Notes: generated by a model not told the origin, from the sequence alone. Shown: positions 1-11,740, counted from the stretch's first letter. The stretch: DNA of 64,000 bases from Neoceratodus forsteri (GCA_016271365.2 CM057456.1:1396643001-1396707000); one strand, 5' to 3'. Numbers and translations: made by a program.

Positions 1-1840
1 GTAGCACATTTACCAAAACACATGAGTGGTAAGGGACAGGGTAAAAAGACTTCATAACCAAATCATGGCTTCCACCTTCACTTCACCACTTGTGAGTTGT
101 GTGTGTCTGCTTACCACTCGCAAGTTGAGATAAATGGTACGTGTTGTGTTATTCCACTGCAGTCTGATGGGGCACAGGCACAGAGTAGTCTAGATGTGTT
201 GGTGAATTGTGCGGTCCATTATGTATTATTCCCTTTATAATACAGATGAGATCTGATATTAAAACATGTGACAGCTTTAATAGGAATGAGAGAGAGAGAG
301 AGAGAGACAGAGAGATTTATCTCTACCAGACTTTGAATGTAGCAGGTATCTGTCTGCAAGTAACTTAACATACTAGCATGATGGAAGTTACTTGGTGGAA
401 CTGCAAGAACAATTCATGAAATAAACACATTGTTTGCAGATGATTACTGTGTACTGTACATTTTTGTTTCCTAACATTAAGAAATGTATTTATGTAGATG
501 TAGCATGGACTACAATGAGGTATTCAGAAGGCCAGTGAGCCTTCTCAAACTATAGGACTTGGGAGTATTTTGACTGCCAAAATTTGTCGACTGGAATTAT
601 TTTGACTTCCAAAAAATTGGCAGCTGTAGTATTTTGACTCCAGTAAAACTGAAATGACTTCCAAATTTCAACCCATGACAGTATTTGACTTCCACCCAAA
701 AAAAATTATCTGAAGCCCTGGTCAGTGGTAATAGTCATATAGCGTGACTGAATTCACTGGCAATGTCTTAAGAGAGGGAGTTCCCTAAAATAGAGGTAAT
801 ATGTACTGGCAAACCTCAGTTTTGATCAAAAAAAGTTGCTGATACCTTCTCAGTTATACAGCATCTGGGAACTACTTTGCATGTTGGTCCAGGCTGGCAT
901 AGGCAGTACACATGCTGAAGCAGGGAGGGCATCCATCTTGGATGCCTGCTGCCTCAGAAAGGATGCCTTGCTCCTTCTGCTGCAAGATTGTCTCCCCCAC
1001 CTCTGAACAATGCAGGAAGGAATATGCAGACCTTAGGAATTGCTTGCCATTGGGGCCCACCTGCACACTTGAGGCATGTTGCTTATGCACCATGCATCCA
1101 GGGCAAGAGTAGGCAGGATGTCATAAGGGATTGGGCTACAGACCTCTCCACTGACTTCCCAGTGGAGGATATCAGCCCAGATTGGTGCAAAGGCTGCTCT
1201 GCATTGTGGGAGGAGGGCAGGACCTTTGAAGAAAATTGTGGAGAGGTTGATAGGATGAGGTCTGTCCTGCCACCACATCCAGTAAGGGCTCTGGTTGCTT
1301 GCCCTTGCCACTCCCAAGTTGACACGTACTGGCTTAGCTCTGCCTCCAGTTTGAATTATGGGGCATTCTGCATCTTCCCATGGTGCCTGACTGTTGGGGC
1401 TTGGTTGGGATAGGTGGAAGACACCAGGGTAACAATGGATTGACCCATGCCTAAGAAATATAATAAAAAACTTTGGGAATGATCACAGAATCTCATCTAT
1501 TGAAGCTTCCCTATAAAGAAATAGAGTATAAAAGATATTTAGGAAAAAAGATTAATTCTTGGTATAGGTTAGAACAACTCAAAGAAACAGGAAAATATAA
1601 ACTTTCCCCTGGTATAAGATGATGAACATGAGCCTTGAATTAGAATATTTTCTACAGGTGATAAAAACTCTACGAATCCAAAGGCAATCACTACCTTCAG
1701 ATTAAATTCTTTACATCAAAAATGTAAAGATTTAGAAATGAGAATCGGGAGTAGACTGGTCAGGTTTGCATATGCAACAGTAAACAAGTAAAGGATATAT
1801 ACCATGTTATTGTAGTTTGCCCATGGTATGAGGGGTTAAG
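1..1840. other. Unassigned AT-rich DNA
   Basis: No coding region or recognisable element could be supported. A short GA microsatellite lies at about 288-315. A loosely repeated module ending in ATTTTGACT occurs four times at about 560-690. The interval 850-1430 is more GC-rich and carries overlapping short open frames on both strands, none resembling a known domain, so it is probably an unidentified old repeat. Confidence 0.5.
288..315. repeat. (GA)n microsatellite
   Basis: An alternating GA run of about 28 bp with one interruption (GACA). It is a simple repeat with no further context. Confidence 0.9.
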
Positions 1841-1857
1841 GGTTACATTTATTGTTT

Positions 1858-2443
1858 CTTTTTTTTTTTAATTTATTTACTGTGCTTTATCCTCCGAACA
1901 CCGACTGGCCCCCTTCAGCCCTACTACCCTGCCCCACCACTCGCCTTCCCTGGGACTTGCATTGTTTTCCCCATGTGACCCCTTGGATGCCCCCCCCACA
2001 TACATACACACACACACACACAGAAAGGGCTGCCCTGGGGGACACCCTTTTACTCCTGAGCAGAGTTTTAAGTGCCATTTAGGGAGAACGAGCTCTGTTG
2101 GTGGTGCGGGACACAAGGCAGAGTGGCAGGTGGCATCCTGCGCACTCAGGGATTTTCTTTAGTGTCATCCCCTCCCACAAACATCGTGAGATGTGTGTCT
2201 GACATCAGAACGCCAACACTCCCCTCCCCGTGTACTGGCTCCACACTGCACTGCCACCCATAGTCACCCAGGTGGCAGTGTGACAGCAGGAGACTAGGAA
2301 TCCTCCCTCCCCCAAGGAGGCGAGCATCCATGGAACACTTGACCATCCTTCCCCGGCCAACCCTCCAGCAGCCCAGGTTTGTTCCTGGACTTGGGTTGCT
2401 GGCATTGCAAATGGTTGCACTACCACTGCACTGGCTGGCCGGC
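1858..2443 (-). mobile_element. Long SINE-like element, copy 1
   Basis: Read on the minus strand, the element begins near 2443 with a head containing a tRNA-like A box (TGCAGTGGTAG) and, further in, an AGTCCAGGAAC stretch resembling a degenerate B box. It runs through a GC-rich body and ends in an A-rich tail (poly-T at 1858-1870 on the plus strand). The layout, length (about 0.58 kb) and some internal words match copies at 32.7, 39.0/43.5 and 63.2 kb. Flanks share TTTATTG (1848 and 2444), an imperfect target-site duplication. A CA microsatellite of about 18 bp sits inside at about 2004-2022. The family name is unknown to me, and the tRNA origin is inferred from the boxes only. Confidence 0.6.
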
Positions 2444-2453
2444 TTTATTGCTC

Positions 2454-3795
2454 CTTGTTTTTACAGAAATATTTCTATCTCATAAAAAGTAAATAAATAA
2501 TGCTCCTATTTTTGCAAGAAGTGAAGATGCTTTATTTTGAATAGTCTTTTTAAATTTTTGGTGGGGGCAGTGGAAAAATAAAATTATTGGGAAAGCCTAA
2601 GAATACAGAGTTAACTAGATGGACTTCTTACGATGGAATTAGTTTATAATGTGTTAGGATATTAGAAATGCTGTCTGTGTGCTACTTATGTGCCTTTTTA
2701 ATGACTATGGAATATAATTTTTAAATGTTCGCAGGTTGTAAAGGGAGATTTGCCGAACAATAAACTTTGGCTTTTGTTGCTACTGCTTGGACTGACAGGT
2801 TGAGTGGGGTCATGAGTTTACTTGAGTGGGGGAGGCTAGAAAGGATGGAAGGAGTTATCCACCCTGGTATGGAAGAGAGAATGGAACAAAGAAAGTAACA
2901 AAAAAGAAAGTTTGTTCTCCTCGGCTATGACTCCATTAGGCAAGTTCTTGTTGTCTTCCCAGAAGTAATGGAAGAATTCTGACTTTGTGCATCTTGTAAA
3001 GGTTTTGCATTTGCTGCATCTTCCCGCTTGGAATTGTTTTAAATGTTTGTTTATAGGGGAAACTTACTTTTCTAATCACATGTTAAGAATGATCGATCTG
3101 TCTGGGGCTGTACTGTGAGATTTGTCCTGTTTTATTTATTGTAATGCATATTGTACGCTAGACAACGTTGAAGACAGGCCAGATTAAACTGTCCCATCGT
3201 GATTAGAAACAGCTTTGTTATCATCATCATTTGTTGTTGACCATGTAGTTCTGGGCAGGAAGGGCAGGGATGTGTTTACCTCAGCCAGACTCCTGCCCAA
3301 CCCAAAAGTACAGAACTGTTGAGGGTCCCAGCAGTCTTTCTGTGGGAGCATTTGGCTCGGCATTGCCTGCCAGCAACAGCCTGAACTGTGCCCTCAAGAA
3401 TACACCTGGAGAGAGAAAGGGGCAAAGTGGAGGACAGTATCTGCCACAAAGATCTTTACTCAAAGGTGCCAGGGGCATTGGGTCCATGCAGCTTTGAGGG
3501 AGGTGCTGGTTGGGAGTGGAAGGAGCTTTATTACCTCATGATAGAACCCAGTTAGACACTTCGGGTGGGGCTTTGTTGGCTGCCCCCCAAGTTAGGTTGT
3601 GGAGGGCAACATGGTGCATTTCACATTTTTTTTTTTTTTATTTAATTTATAGACAAATAATGGTACAGAGTGGATTAGTACCTGGTGTCAAATCCATCCA
3701 AAACGGTCTCAGCTTGCCTACACAAAAAATCTGCATCAGGTTGTTGGATAGTGCTTCTATCAAAACTGTTGAAAACTTGACAGATTGCATCTACC
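2454..3795. other. Unassigned intergenic DNA
   Basis: AT-rich sequence to about 3240, then a somewhat more GC-rich stretch to about 3600 with short open frames on both strands that resemble nothing I know. A poly-T run at about 3628-3640 precedes the CR1 fragment. I see no gene, RNA or clear repeat here. Confidence 0.4.
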
Positions 3796-3799
3796 CAAA

Positions 3800-4830
3800 C
3801 AGTGAGCCTCTCATCGATTGTGGGGAAGCTCATGGAAACAATCCTAAAGGAGCGGCTGGTGACCTTCTTGGAGGACAGTGTTCTCCAGGACAGTCATCAA
3901 CATGGGTTTGTCTCCAGCAGATCCTGCCAGTCAAATCTAATTGAGTATAATAACTGAGTGACCAGGGAACTGGACAGGGGCCACCCAGTGGATGTCCTGT
4001 ATTTGGACTTCAGCAAGGCCTTTGATTCTGTGCTACATGGGAGGCTGGGGGGGAAGCTGGAATACAGAGGGGTGAGAACAAAGATGGTAAGTTGGATCAT
4101 CAGCTGGCTGAATGGAAGGCAGCAGAGAGTGGTGGTGGTTGTGGGACTCTCATCACCAAGGGAAGTGATGAGAGGGGTGCCACAGGGATCAGTGTTGTGA
4201 CCAGTGTTTGGGATATTCATAGCTGATATCTCACACGGAGTCCGGAGTAGGAGCAGTCTGTTCACGGACGATACAAAGATAGGAGCTGTGATAGATGACA
4301 TCAAAGGATGGAAGGGGCTGAAGGAGGACCTGAACAAATTACAGGAGTGGTCAGTAACATGGCAACTGGGGTTCAATGCCAAGAAGTGCAAGGTACTGCA
4401 CTTCGGAGCTAGGAACCAAGGGAGGAGCTTTCATTTGGGAGGGATGCAGCTGGAAAGTAACTAGGAAGAAAAGGATGTGGGTGTGATTATAACGGGCAGC
4501 AGAGACAACTTGGCTCAGTGCAGGAAGATGGTAGCAAAGGTCAGTAGGATGTTAGGGTGTATAGTGAGAGGAATCTCCTCCAGGAATAGGGAGGTGATCC
4601 TCCTACTGTACAGGACTCTGGTCAGGCCTCACCTGGAGTACAGCATGCAGTACTGGCACCCGTTCCTGAAGATGTACATCAAGTTGCTGGAGGGGGTGCC
4701 GCATAGGGCAACAAAGATGATTCAGGGATTTGAGGGGAGGTCCTATGAGGAGAGATTGGCAGAGCCGAACATGCATTCCCTGGAGGAGAGGAGGGATGAG
4801 GAGATATGATTGAGACATTTAAATTCCTCA
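3800..4830 (+). pseudogene. CR1 reverse transcriptase remnant
   Basis: The reading frame is broken into segments at about 3800-3945, 3958-4200, 4204-4464 and 4477-4809. In order they show a finger region with the CR1 word SCQSNLIEY, the palm motif VLYLDFSKAFDSV, the GVPQGSVL motif (stop codon directly after), a catalytic box FTDDTK in place of FADDTK, and the thumb and C-terminal words AKKCKVLHFG and RPHLEYSMQYWHP. The element would have encoded an endonuclease plus RT that copies its own RNA at the target site. Stops at 3946-3957, 4198-4203 and 4462-4476 and loss of the whole endonuclease make this copy non-functional. Confidence 0.85.
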
Positions 4831-5170
4831 AGGGGATAAATAAGGTTAATTCGGAAGGGATTTCCAGCTTAGAAGAGGGAGGGAGGGAGACAAGAGGGCA
4901 CCAGCTGAGACTGGAGGGGGCGAAGATTCAGGAGGGAGATCAGGGAGCATTTTTCCACAGAAAGGGTGGTGGATAGGTGGAATGCTCTGCCCAAGGGAGT
5001 GGTGTCCTGTAGAATGGCGGGTGGCTTTAAGATGAGTTGGGATAGGTATGATGAAGAAGGGTGGGGAGGGAGGGGTGGCTGCAAGTTAAGGGGCTAGCTG
5101 CACAATCAAGCAGACTCGATAAACCGTATGGCCTGCTTCTGCTGGTGTTTTCATGTTTGTATGTTCGTAT
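3800..5170 (+). mobile_element. CR1-clade LINE, 5'-truncated, copy 1
   Basis: This is the 3' part of a CR1 non-LTR retrotransposon on the plus strand. It starts inside the reverse-transcriptase domain and runs through the C-terminal region and the short 3' UTR to a tail reading like TTTGTATGTTCGTA near 5155-5170. Truncation at the 5' end is normal for target-primed LINE insertion. It is the only plus-strand CR1 among the five in the window. No target-site duplication was secured. Confidence 0.85.
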
Positions 5171-5352
5171 AAGAGCATTTCTCAGAAATGTAGCAATCCT
5201 TTATCCTGTAGACCTGATCATTTTGGAAGAAGTAAAGGGAGATGATATAGGTATCTGCATACTTCTCAAATGTCACATGTGTGGCACCTCTTATTTTACC
5301 CCTCACCCTAGCCAGAATATTTTAACATCTTTAAAAAATTAAAAATGAGTTA

Positions 5353-5393
5353 GCATTTTGCAACCCCAAAGCAGGGAAGGGTTGTAAAATGCC
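5353..5393. repeat. Small hairpin
   Basis: GCATTTTGCAACC is followed after about 14 bp by GGTTGTAAAATGC, an inverted repeat matching at 12 of 13 positions. It sits just upstream of the large palindrome and may belong to the same element. Confidence 0.55.
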
Positions 5394-5559
5394 ATATTGG
5401 ATGGCATGGTTAGTGAGTTGCTAACCTGTTTGCGATTGGCCCTAAAATATACCAGTGCACCAATCCAAAGCAGCTGATAGTGCCTTATACGTAGGCACAT
5501 TGGCATATTGGGAGGCTGTAAGTAGCTGTAAGTGCCATGCTAATCACCACCTCCCCAAA

Positions 5560-6490
5560 CCTGGTCTTACCGACTGTGCCCCCTAACTGCAGCCATCCCC
5601 AGTCATCTGAATACCCCCCCATACATATAAAAAGATTCTCATGGCTAGTGGTGCCCCTGCCTCCTAAACACCCACCTCCATCCATATTGGTAAAGATCCT
5701 GGTAGCTAGTGGTGCCCCCACCCCCAAACAGTTCCTAATCCATAGTGGGAAAGATTTTGGAGGCTACTTGTGTCCCCCACCCCCAAACACCTCCAGATCC
5801 AAAGATCTTGGTGGCTAGTGGTCCACCCCCCAAGTTCAAATCCCCTGCCCTCCTTGTCCTGGTGTACTCCCAGGTCGACTTCCTGACCTACCTGTACTGC
5901 CTCCAGTGCCCCCCCAACCCCCAACAGTGAGTGACACAGATCATCTGCTCAATTTCACGGCTGGCCGCTGACTGGCAGTTTGGGATTTTGCACTTACTGT
6001 AATCAGCTGATTACAGTAAGCATGCGATTGTGTACTCTCAATCGATGGCTGACCATGAAGGTGAACAGAGGATCTGTGCCAGTTAGGGGTGCACTGAGGG
6101 CAGTATAGGTGGGTTGGGGGCCCTGGACCTGGGAAAGGGGTGCTGGAACAGGGAGGATGGGGGGTTTGAACCCAGGGGGCCAACTACTAGCTACCCAGAT
6201 CATTCCCAGTATGGATCGGAAGGTGGTGTTTGGGGGATATGGGGCACCACTAGCCACTACGATCTTTTCTGATATGGATCGGGGGGAGGTGGGGTACAAT
6301 GTTGGGAGCCACCACTAGCCACTAAGATCTTTTCTGGTATGGATCGGGGGTACCACTGGCCCCATCTGGATCTTTCCCAATATGGATCGGGGGAGTGTTG
6401 GGGCGTGGTTTGTTCAGGGGGTGGGGCACCACTAGCCACCAGAGTATGTACATATATGGATTGAGGGGTGTTCGACGGGTGGAGAAGGGC
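5560..6490. repeat. Large imperfect palindrome of minisatellite-like units
   Basis: Two arms of about 450-480 bp face each other around a perfect 28-bp palindrome at 5993-6020 (14-bp half CTTACTGTAATCAG). Moving outward, both arms show the same words in mirror order: a GATCTGTG word, a CAGTACAGGTAGGT / CAGTATAGGTGGGT pair, a G-run followed by TTTGAAC, and then three to four units of about 60-75 bp built on GATCTT..CC..TATGGAT and CACCACTAGCCA. On the left arm these units read as their complement (TGGCTAGTGGTG). Outer ends are unclear. This could be a foldback or MITE-like DNA element or a satellite turned back on itself. No coding function is seen. Confidence 0.75.
5993..6020. repeat. Perfect 28-bp palindrome at the dyad centre
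   Basis: The half-site CTTACTGTAATCAG is followed at once by its exact reverse complement, with no spacer. It forms the symmetry centre of the larger inverted structure. A spacer-free centre is unusual for an insertion-type transposon and fits a foldback or inverted-duplication origin. Confidence 0.85.
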
Positions 6491-7111
6491 ACTAGAACAC
6501 AGCAGACTGCACTGACGGGTGCTGGTCGGGGGGAGAGTCACAACCCCTGTTTGCTCCTAGTCTGTAATGAGGCCCAAATGAGATGCAGATGACCTCATAG
6601 CACCTTGCTAGTGCTATAGGGTGATTTGCAACTTACGAATATGGCAGTTTGCTTCAGAGGAACAGTTCCCTTTAGTGGGCCCTAACAACTCGATTGCGAT
6701 CATGATCCCCATAGCACCCGATTGGCCACATGCCTCCTGCAGCCAGTACAGGACTGTGGTTTGCGGTCTCAATCTAGTTAGTACCTGGCTGATATAAAGT
6801 GCCACAGCATGTTCCAATGCACCACTGCTTTGCTCCAGGCTTTAATTAACTCCTGGAGCCAAATATTCAGTGGGCCCTAATCTGGACCTACAAATATGGC
6901 CCCTCTGCTCCACATGGAGGGGGTGTCAGCCCACGGTTTCCAATGAAACTCAAAAAGAGAAAGGTAACTGAACCAATATTTGGCCCCTCATTCGCACCCA
7001 AGCATAAAGCAGTCTTTAAAACTTATTTGTTTATGTATATACCAGCATTCTAGCCCATAATATGCAAAAAGAGGAGTTGCTACCCAATGTGGCATGTTCC
7101 TTTAAAGTTTC
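6491..7111. other. Unassigned DNA after the palindrome
   Basis: Mixed-composition sequence without a coding frame of interest. Words such as CCCGATTGGCCACA (about 6717) recall GCGATTGGCCCTA (about 5432) in direct orientation, hinting that the palindrome may sit inside a wider repeat unit. Nothing further can be supported. Confidence 0.35.
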
Positions 7112-7123
7112 TTTTATTTGCAG
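7112..7123. repeat. Left flanking 12-bp direct repeat of the Penelope pair
   Basis: TTTTATTTGCAG is found here and again, identically, at 13915-13926, immediately outside the two-copy Penelope-like structure. Its position at both outer edges fits a target-site duplication made by one insertion event. Confidence 0.75.
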
Positions 7124-8041
7124 TAGATTTAGTAGTTGCCGTATTGGTCCTTGCAAGAATAGATCCAGAAGCAAATGATTTGATACCTTTTAATGGACCA
7201 ACATAGATGTAACAAGAACAAAGTGCTCTAGCTTTCGGACCAACCAGTCCTTCTTCAGAAGCTCATGGCAGTTGTTTGGAAAATACAATACTTATAACAG
7301 CTAGATAATGCAGAGAAAAACAGAAAAAATCCCCATTGGTTTAAAATACTCATTAAAAAAACAGATGATGTCAGACAAGTTTAACAGTACAATACTGCCT
7401 CTCAGTCCGAATGAACCTTGGTTCTAGATGTTACTTGGTGCAAGACACATATAAGGAATCCTACTGCACATAAATTTAATTGACATAAGATAACACTGCA
7501 GAAGCAGATAACCTCAAATCAAGCCATGAGTGCCACAGTCAGTATAAGGATGTGATTACTGAAAGGCAACCCCACCCAGCTTAAAGACAGACTGAGATAG
7601 TTATAGGCTCATGAAATTACAATGTATGCATTAAAGACAAGAATTACCAGTAAAGTTGTCTAAAAAACATCAGTGCTCACTGTGTGATGTAAAACCTAGC
7701 TGGACTTGCCACCCAGCTGTATTCTCAAGCTAAATAGAGGCCCAAGAGATTACAAAACCTCAGGACTATATACATGATAATTAAAATATAAATAGATAAT
7801 ATTAGTGTTAAGCAAAAACTCTAGTCGAGGAACCTCAAGGAGTTCAGACCATGCAGCCTGATATGTACTGATGTCAATATATACTGAGAATGTAGCAACT
7901 TCATGTACCACAAGTGTCTAGGGAATCTGAAAAAGAGATAAAATGTAATTTATCTCCTCCTGTTCATACAAACAATACAACCTAACCACCCCACATCACA
8001 ATAATGTGGGTGAGGGAGATACATAGCTTAAACGAGATGTA

Positions 8042-8113
8042 GTCTCTCTCTCTATCCCCCACCTCCTTTTCTCTCTCTCTCTCTCTCTCTCCCACAGACA
8101 GACCTACACATAT

Positions 8114-8148
<35 letters not shown>
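8042..8148. repeat. CT and CA microsatellites in the left Penelope 3' region
   Basis: A CT-rich run at about 8043-8092 and a CA run at about 8118-8148 lie in the 3' non-coding part of the left copy. The mirror positions of the right copy carry the complementary GT and GA runs (about 12937-13035), so the repeats were present in the element before duplication. The lengths differ between arms. Confidence 0.85.
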
Positions 8149-8149
<1 letters not shown>

Positions 8150-8764
8150 CAATCCCTCTCTAGTGAACCTATATTAACTTCAGTCGCTGTAATTGTTCCC
8201 CAAAGGAATGCAACTTGTCATGAAATCCTGAGTAAAGTACTATAATATAAGCCTAATGTAAAAGATATGTGCAGGACCCCAAGCAAATGAGATCACACAT
8301 CCCAATATGTACAGAGTTACAAAATTATATATAACAGTATAAGATAACACTCCTGTATGTACACTAGCAGGCTGGGTAATCTGAATATGGTGCAATGGAA
8401 TCAATCCCCCCACAGGCAAAGATAAAAGTAAGAAGAAATTCTTATGTGTGTGAAATAAAAATAGTAACACATTATAACTCCATATAGCTAAATAGAGACT
8501 TACCTCAATGTGACAGCAAGCCCCACATCTGTTATATCACATACTTCACAGCGCATACCCACACACATGCATACATACATGCATCCACATCTCACATATG
8601 CTGAAGTCCTATAATATGTCAGTTTGAAGAAGAAAAGGTCTGTGAATGTTAGTTTCTGTAGTGTCCCATAAAGCCAATATCCAAGTTCATCCCATCTGCT
8701 ACCATATTGAGATGTAGATAAGTTTAATCTCAAAAGCTGCTCTCTGTTGTGTGTTTTGAGATTT

Positions 8765-9190
8765 CCTTTAAGACCATTACTGACATATCTGAGACTGAGT
8801 GGTCAGGCTGGGAGAATGATGCCCTACTGGTTTGTCAGTCTTCCTTGCTGTAATAGTATGTCTGTGTGAGTTCATCCTAGTGCGGAGCTGTTGGCGTGTC
8901 TCTCCTACATAACCTGTTTGTGGACATCTCTTGCACTGAATGAAATAAACAACATATCGTGATTTGCATGTATAACTCCCATGCACCTGGAATTGTCTGT
9001 TTTGAGATGTAAACCACACAGTCTGAGGTAGAAATGAGCCTACAGGTCTTGCAGGGCGTTGATTGCAGGGTCGTGTGCCATTGTGTGACATGGTATTCTG
9101 TTCCGTGAAAGTTTGCTCTTAATAATTAGGCTTGATAAATTTAGCGGTTGTTTAAAAGATAGTAGTGGAGTTCCTGAAAAATACAATTAA
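8765..9190 (-). pseudogene. GIY-YIG endonuclease remnant, left Penelope copy
   Basis: The minus-strand frame contains SRYVVYFIQCKRC followed by GYVGETRQQLRTRMNSH, the paired GIY and YIG-type motifs of the Penelope endonuclease. A cysteine-bearing stretch precedes it (TRPCN, then SYTCKSR). In the family this domain nicks target DNA to prime reverse transcription, and it lies C-terminal to the RT, as it does here. The frame ends in HHSPSLTTQSQICQ, whereas the right copy continues HHFSQPDHSVSDM, so a small indel shifts the left copy near its C-terminus. Another frameshift separates the domain from its N-terminal linker. Confidence 0.88.
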
Positions 9191-9428
9191 GGGTGTCATC
9201 CTCACTAAATATTGGGTGGAGATCTTAATAATCTTACATAGACGTTCAAGGTCTGGTTGATATGTGACTACCAAGGGTATTCTTTCTGTAGCTGTCTTTT
9301 CTTTATATTGAAGTAGTTGTTGTCTTGGTACTTATGCTGTCTGCTCTGTTATCCTGTCAATTTCCTGGAAGAGTGTCCTGCTCCATAAAGGTGTTTTTCA
9401 ACATAGCCAATGTGTATCTCTGTCATCC

Positions 9429-10868
9429 TCATTTGAACAAATACGTTGACAACGAAGGGCTTGACTGTATATGACAGATTTTTGTATGGTTAGGGTGATT
9501 ACTTTTCCTGTGCAGGTATCTCTGTCTGTCTGTTGGCTTCCTGTAAATACATGTATGTAAGGTTCCATCCTTAATGATGACTGTGGTGTCCAGAAAGTTA
9601 ACCTTGGTGCTAGAGTACTCCAAGGTAAGCTTTATAGTAGGGTGGAGATTATTAAGTTTGTGATGAAAATCTTTGAGTGCATCTGTGCCTTCCGTCCAGA
9701 TGATAAACAAATCATCAATGTAACGGAAATAAGCCAGTGGTTTGTGGGGATACTGCCTTAAAAAATCCTCCTCCAAGTCAGCCATAAAGAGGTTAGCATA
9801 CTGTGGAGCATTTGGTGCCCATTGCTGTTCCATAGTTTGAACATAATGTTTACCATTGAAGTTGAAGTTGTTATGTGTCAAAATGAATTCCATAAGTTCC
9901 CCACCACTCCAGGGTTGATGTTTTGGTCAGGTCCTTTCTCATGTATGTATTTAAGGCATGCTGCAATGCCATCTGTGTGTGGAATATTAGTGTAGAGGGA
10001 TGTTACATCCATTGTCACTAAAATGGCATCAGGTGGTAAACTTATAACCAGAAAGTACACGCAACAAGTGTGTAGTGTCCTGGATATAACTGTCTCTTTC
10101 CATAACCAGCGGTTTCAAAATGGTCTCTACAAACCCTGAGATCCCCTCAGTCAGGGTACCATTACCAGAGACTATGGGTCTCCTGGATTGCCAGGTTTAT
10201 GTATTTTAGGCAGCATGTAGAATGTCCCTGGCTTTGGTTCAGCAGGAATGAGGTGAACTAGTTTATTTTGGACATGGTCAGGAAAAGTTTTAATTAAGTC
10301 ACATAGTTCATCTTTATATCTTGTAGTGGGGTCACTCTCCAGTTCTCTGTAGTATGTAAGATCTGTTAGCTGTCTATTAGCTTCAGTAATATAATCCTCT
10401 CTGTTTAAAATCACCACTGCAGAACCTTTATCAGCTTTTTGATGACAATGTTGTGGTTTGATTTCAGTGTCCCTATAGCTCGCCGTTCAGTGGAGAGGTT
10501 ATAATGGGTTTGTTTTGCCTGGTAAGGATCTGACCACTGACTTGTTGGGGAAACAATTAATATAATTGTCTAGTTTTTGTTACGCCACTTGAGGGGTAAA
10601 ATCAGATTCCTTTTCTTATCCATTACATTATTGCTGTTTGCACTGTCTTCACTACCAGTGATTTCTTCCTGCCATGAAAGAATTCTTTAAGTCTCAATCT
10701 ACGGAAGTACTCCTCTAGTTCACCACAAAACAGTATGTTATCCAGTGGTTTTGTTGGGCAGAAAGTGAGGCCCTTTGAAAGTACATTCAGTTCTCCAGTA
10801 GTCAGTGTGGTTGGACAAATTAACAACTGAAAGGTGCCCATCAGTATTGTGTAGTTGTTCAGTGACTC
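9429..10868 (-). pseudogene. Penelope-like reverse transcriptase remnant, left copy
   Basis: Read on the minus strand, the pieces in order are: 10623-10868 with the N-terminal words LTTGELNVLSKGLTFCPT and KEFFHG; 10172-10417 with FYMLPKIHKPG; 9878-10140 with the palm motif [16 protein letters not shown]; and 9429-9893 with the catalytic box YFRYIDDLFIIW and the word KVNFLDTTV. These are the standard Penelope RT landmarks, and the YIDD box is intact. Frameshifts or stops lie between the pieces. The extreme N-terminus is missing because the copy ends at the head-to-head junction. Confidence 0.88.
10219..10868. other. Single-copy spacer of the Penelope inverted repeat
   Basis: This 650-bp stretch is the only part of the structure present once. 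It is the upstream RT region of the left copy that the more truncated right copy lacks. It forms the loop of a hairpin whose stems are 7165-10218 and 10869-13914. The join at 10868/10869 occurs at the MLPKIHKPG codons of the right copy. Confidence 0.8.
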
Positions 10869-11740
10869 ATGCTGCCTAAAATACATAAACCTGGCAATCC
10901 AGGGAGCCATAGTCTCTGGTAATGGTACCCTGACTGAGGGATCTCAGGGTTTGTAGAGACCATTTTGAAACCGCTGGTTATGGAAAGAGACAGTTATATC
11001 CAGGACACTACACACTTGTTGCGTGTACTTTCTGGTTATAAGGATTTACCACCTGATGCCATTTTAGTGACAATGGATGTAACATCCCTCTACACTAATA
11101 TTCCACACACAGATGGCATTGCAGCATGCCTTAAATACATACATGAGAAAGGACCTGACCAAAACATCAACCCTGGAGTGGTGGGGAACTTATGGAATTC
11201 ATTTTGACACATAACAACTTCAACTTCAATGGTAAACATTATGTTCAAACTATGGAACAGCAATGGCACCAAAATGGCTCCACAGTATGCTAACCTCTTT
11301 ATGGCTGACTTGGAGGAGGATTTTTAAGGCAGTATCCCCACAAACCACTGGCTTATTTCCGTTACATTGATGATTTGTTTATCATCTGGACGGAAGGCAC
11401 AGATGCACTCAAAGATTTTCATCACAAACTTAATAATCTCCACCCTACTATAAAGCTTACCTTGGAGTACTCTAGCACCAAGGTTAACTTTCTGGACACC
11501 ACAGTCATCATTAAGGATGGAACCTTACATACATGTATTTACAGGAAGCCAACAGACAGACAGAGATACCTGCACAGGAAAAGTAATCACCCTAACCATA
11601 CAAAAATCTGTCATATACAGTCAAGCCCTTCGTTGTCAACGATTTGTTCAAATGAGGATGACAGAGATACACATTTGGCTATGTTGAAAACACCTTTATG
11701 GAGCAGGGACACTCTTCCAGGGAAATTGACAGGATAACAG
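10869..11740 (+). pseudogene. Penelope-like reverse transcriptase remnant, right copy
   Basis: It opens with MLPKIHKPG and continues to [16 protein letters not shown] (about 11060-11110) and the catalytic RYIDDLFIIW (about 11357-11390). It then runs through KVNFLDTTV to about 11737. Compared with the left copy there is an extra-base and missing-base difference near 11262-11275 and a stop near 11326 just before the YIDD segment, so the palm is split between frames. Everything upstream of MLPK is absent. It is not functional. Confidence 0.85.

Larger units (their letters stand above)
7124..10868 (-). mobile_element. Penelope-like retroelement, left copy
   Basis: This is a minus-strand Penelope-like element of about 3.7 kb carrying an RT remnant (9429-10868), a GIY-YIG endonuclease remnant (8765-9190) and a long 3' region with microsatellites. 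Its 3' terminus (7124-7200) carries words related to the GGTCCGAAAGCTAGAGC and TTGGTCCATTAAAAGG type that end many vertebrate elements of this group. The 5' end is lost at 10868, where it meets the inverted second copy. It extends 38-41 bp further at the 3' end than the right copy does. Confidence 0.88.
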
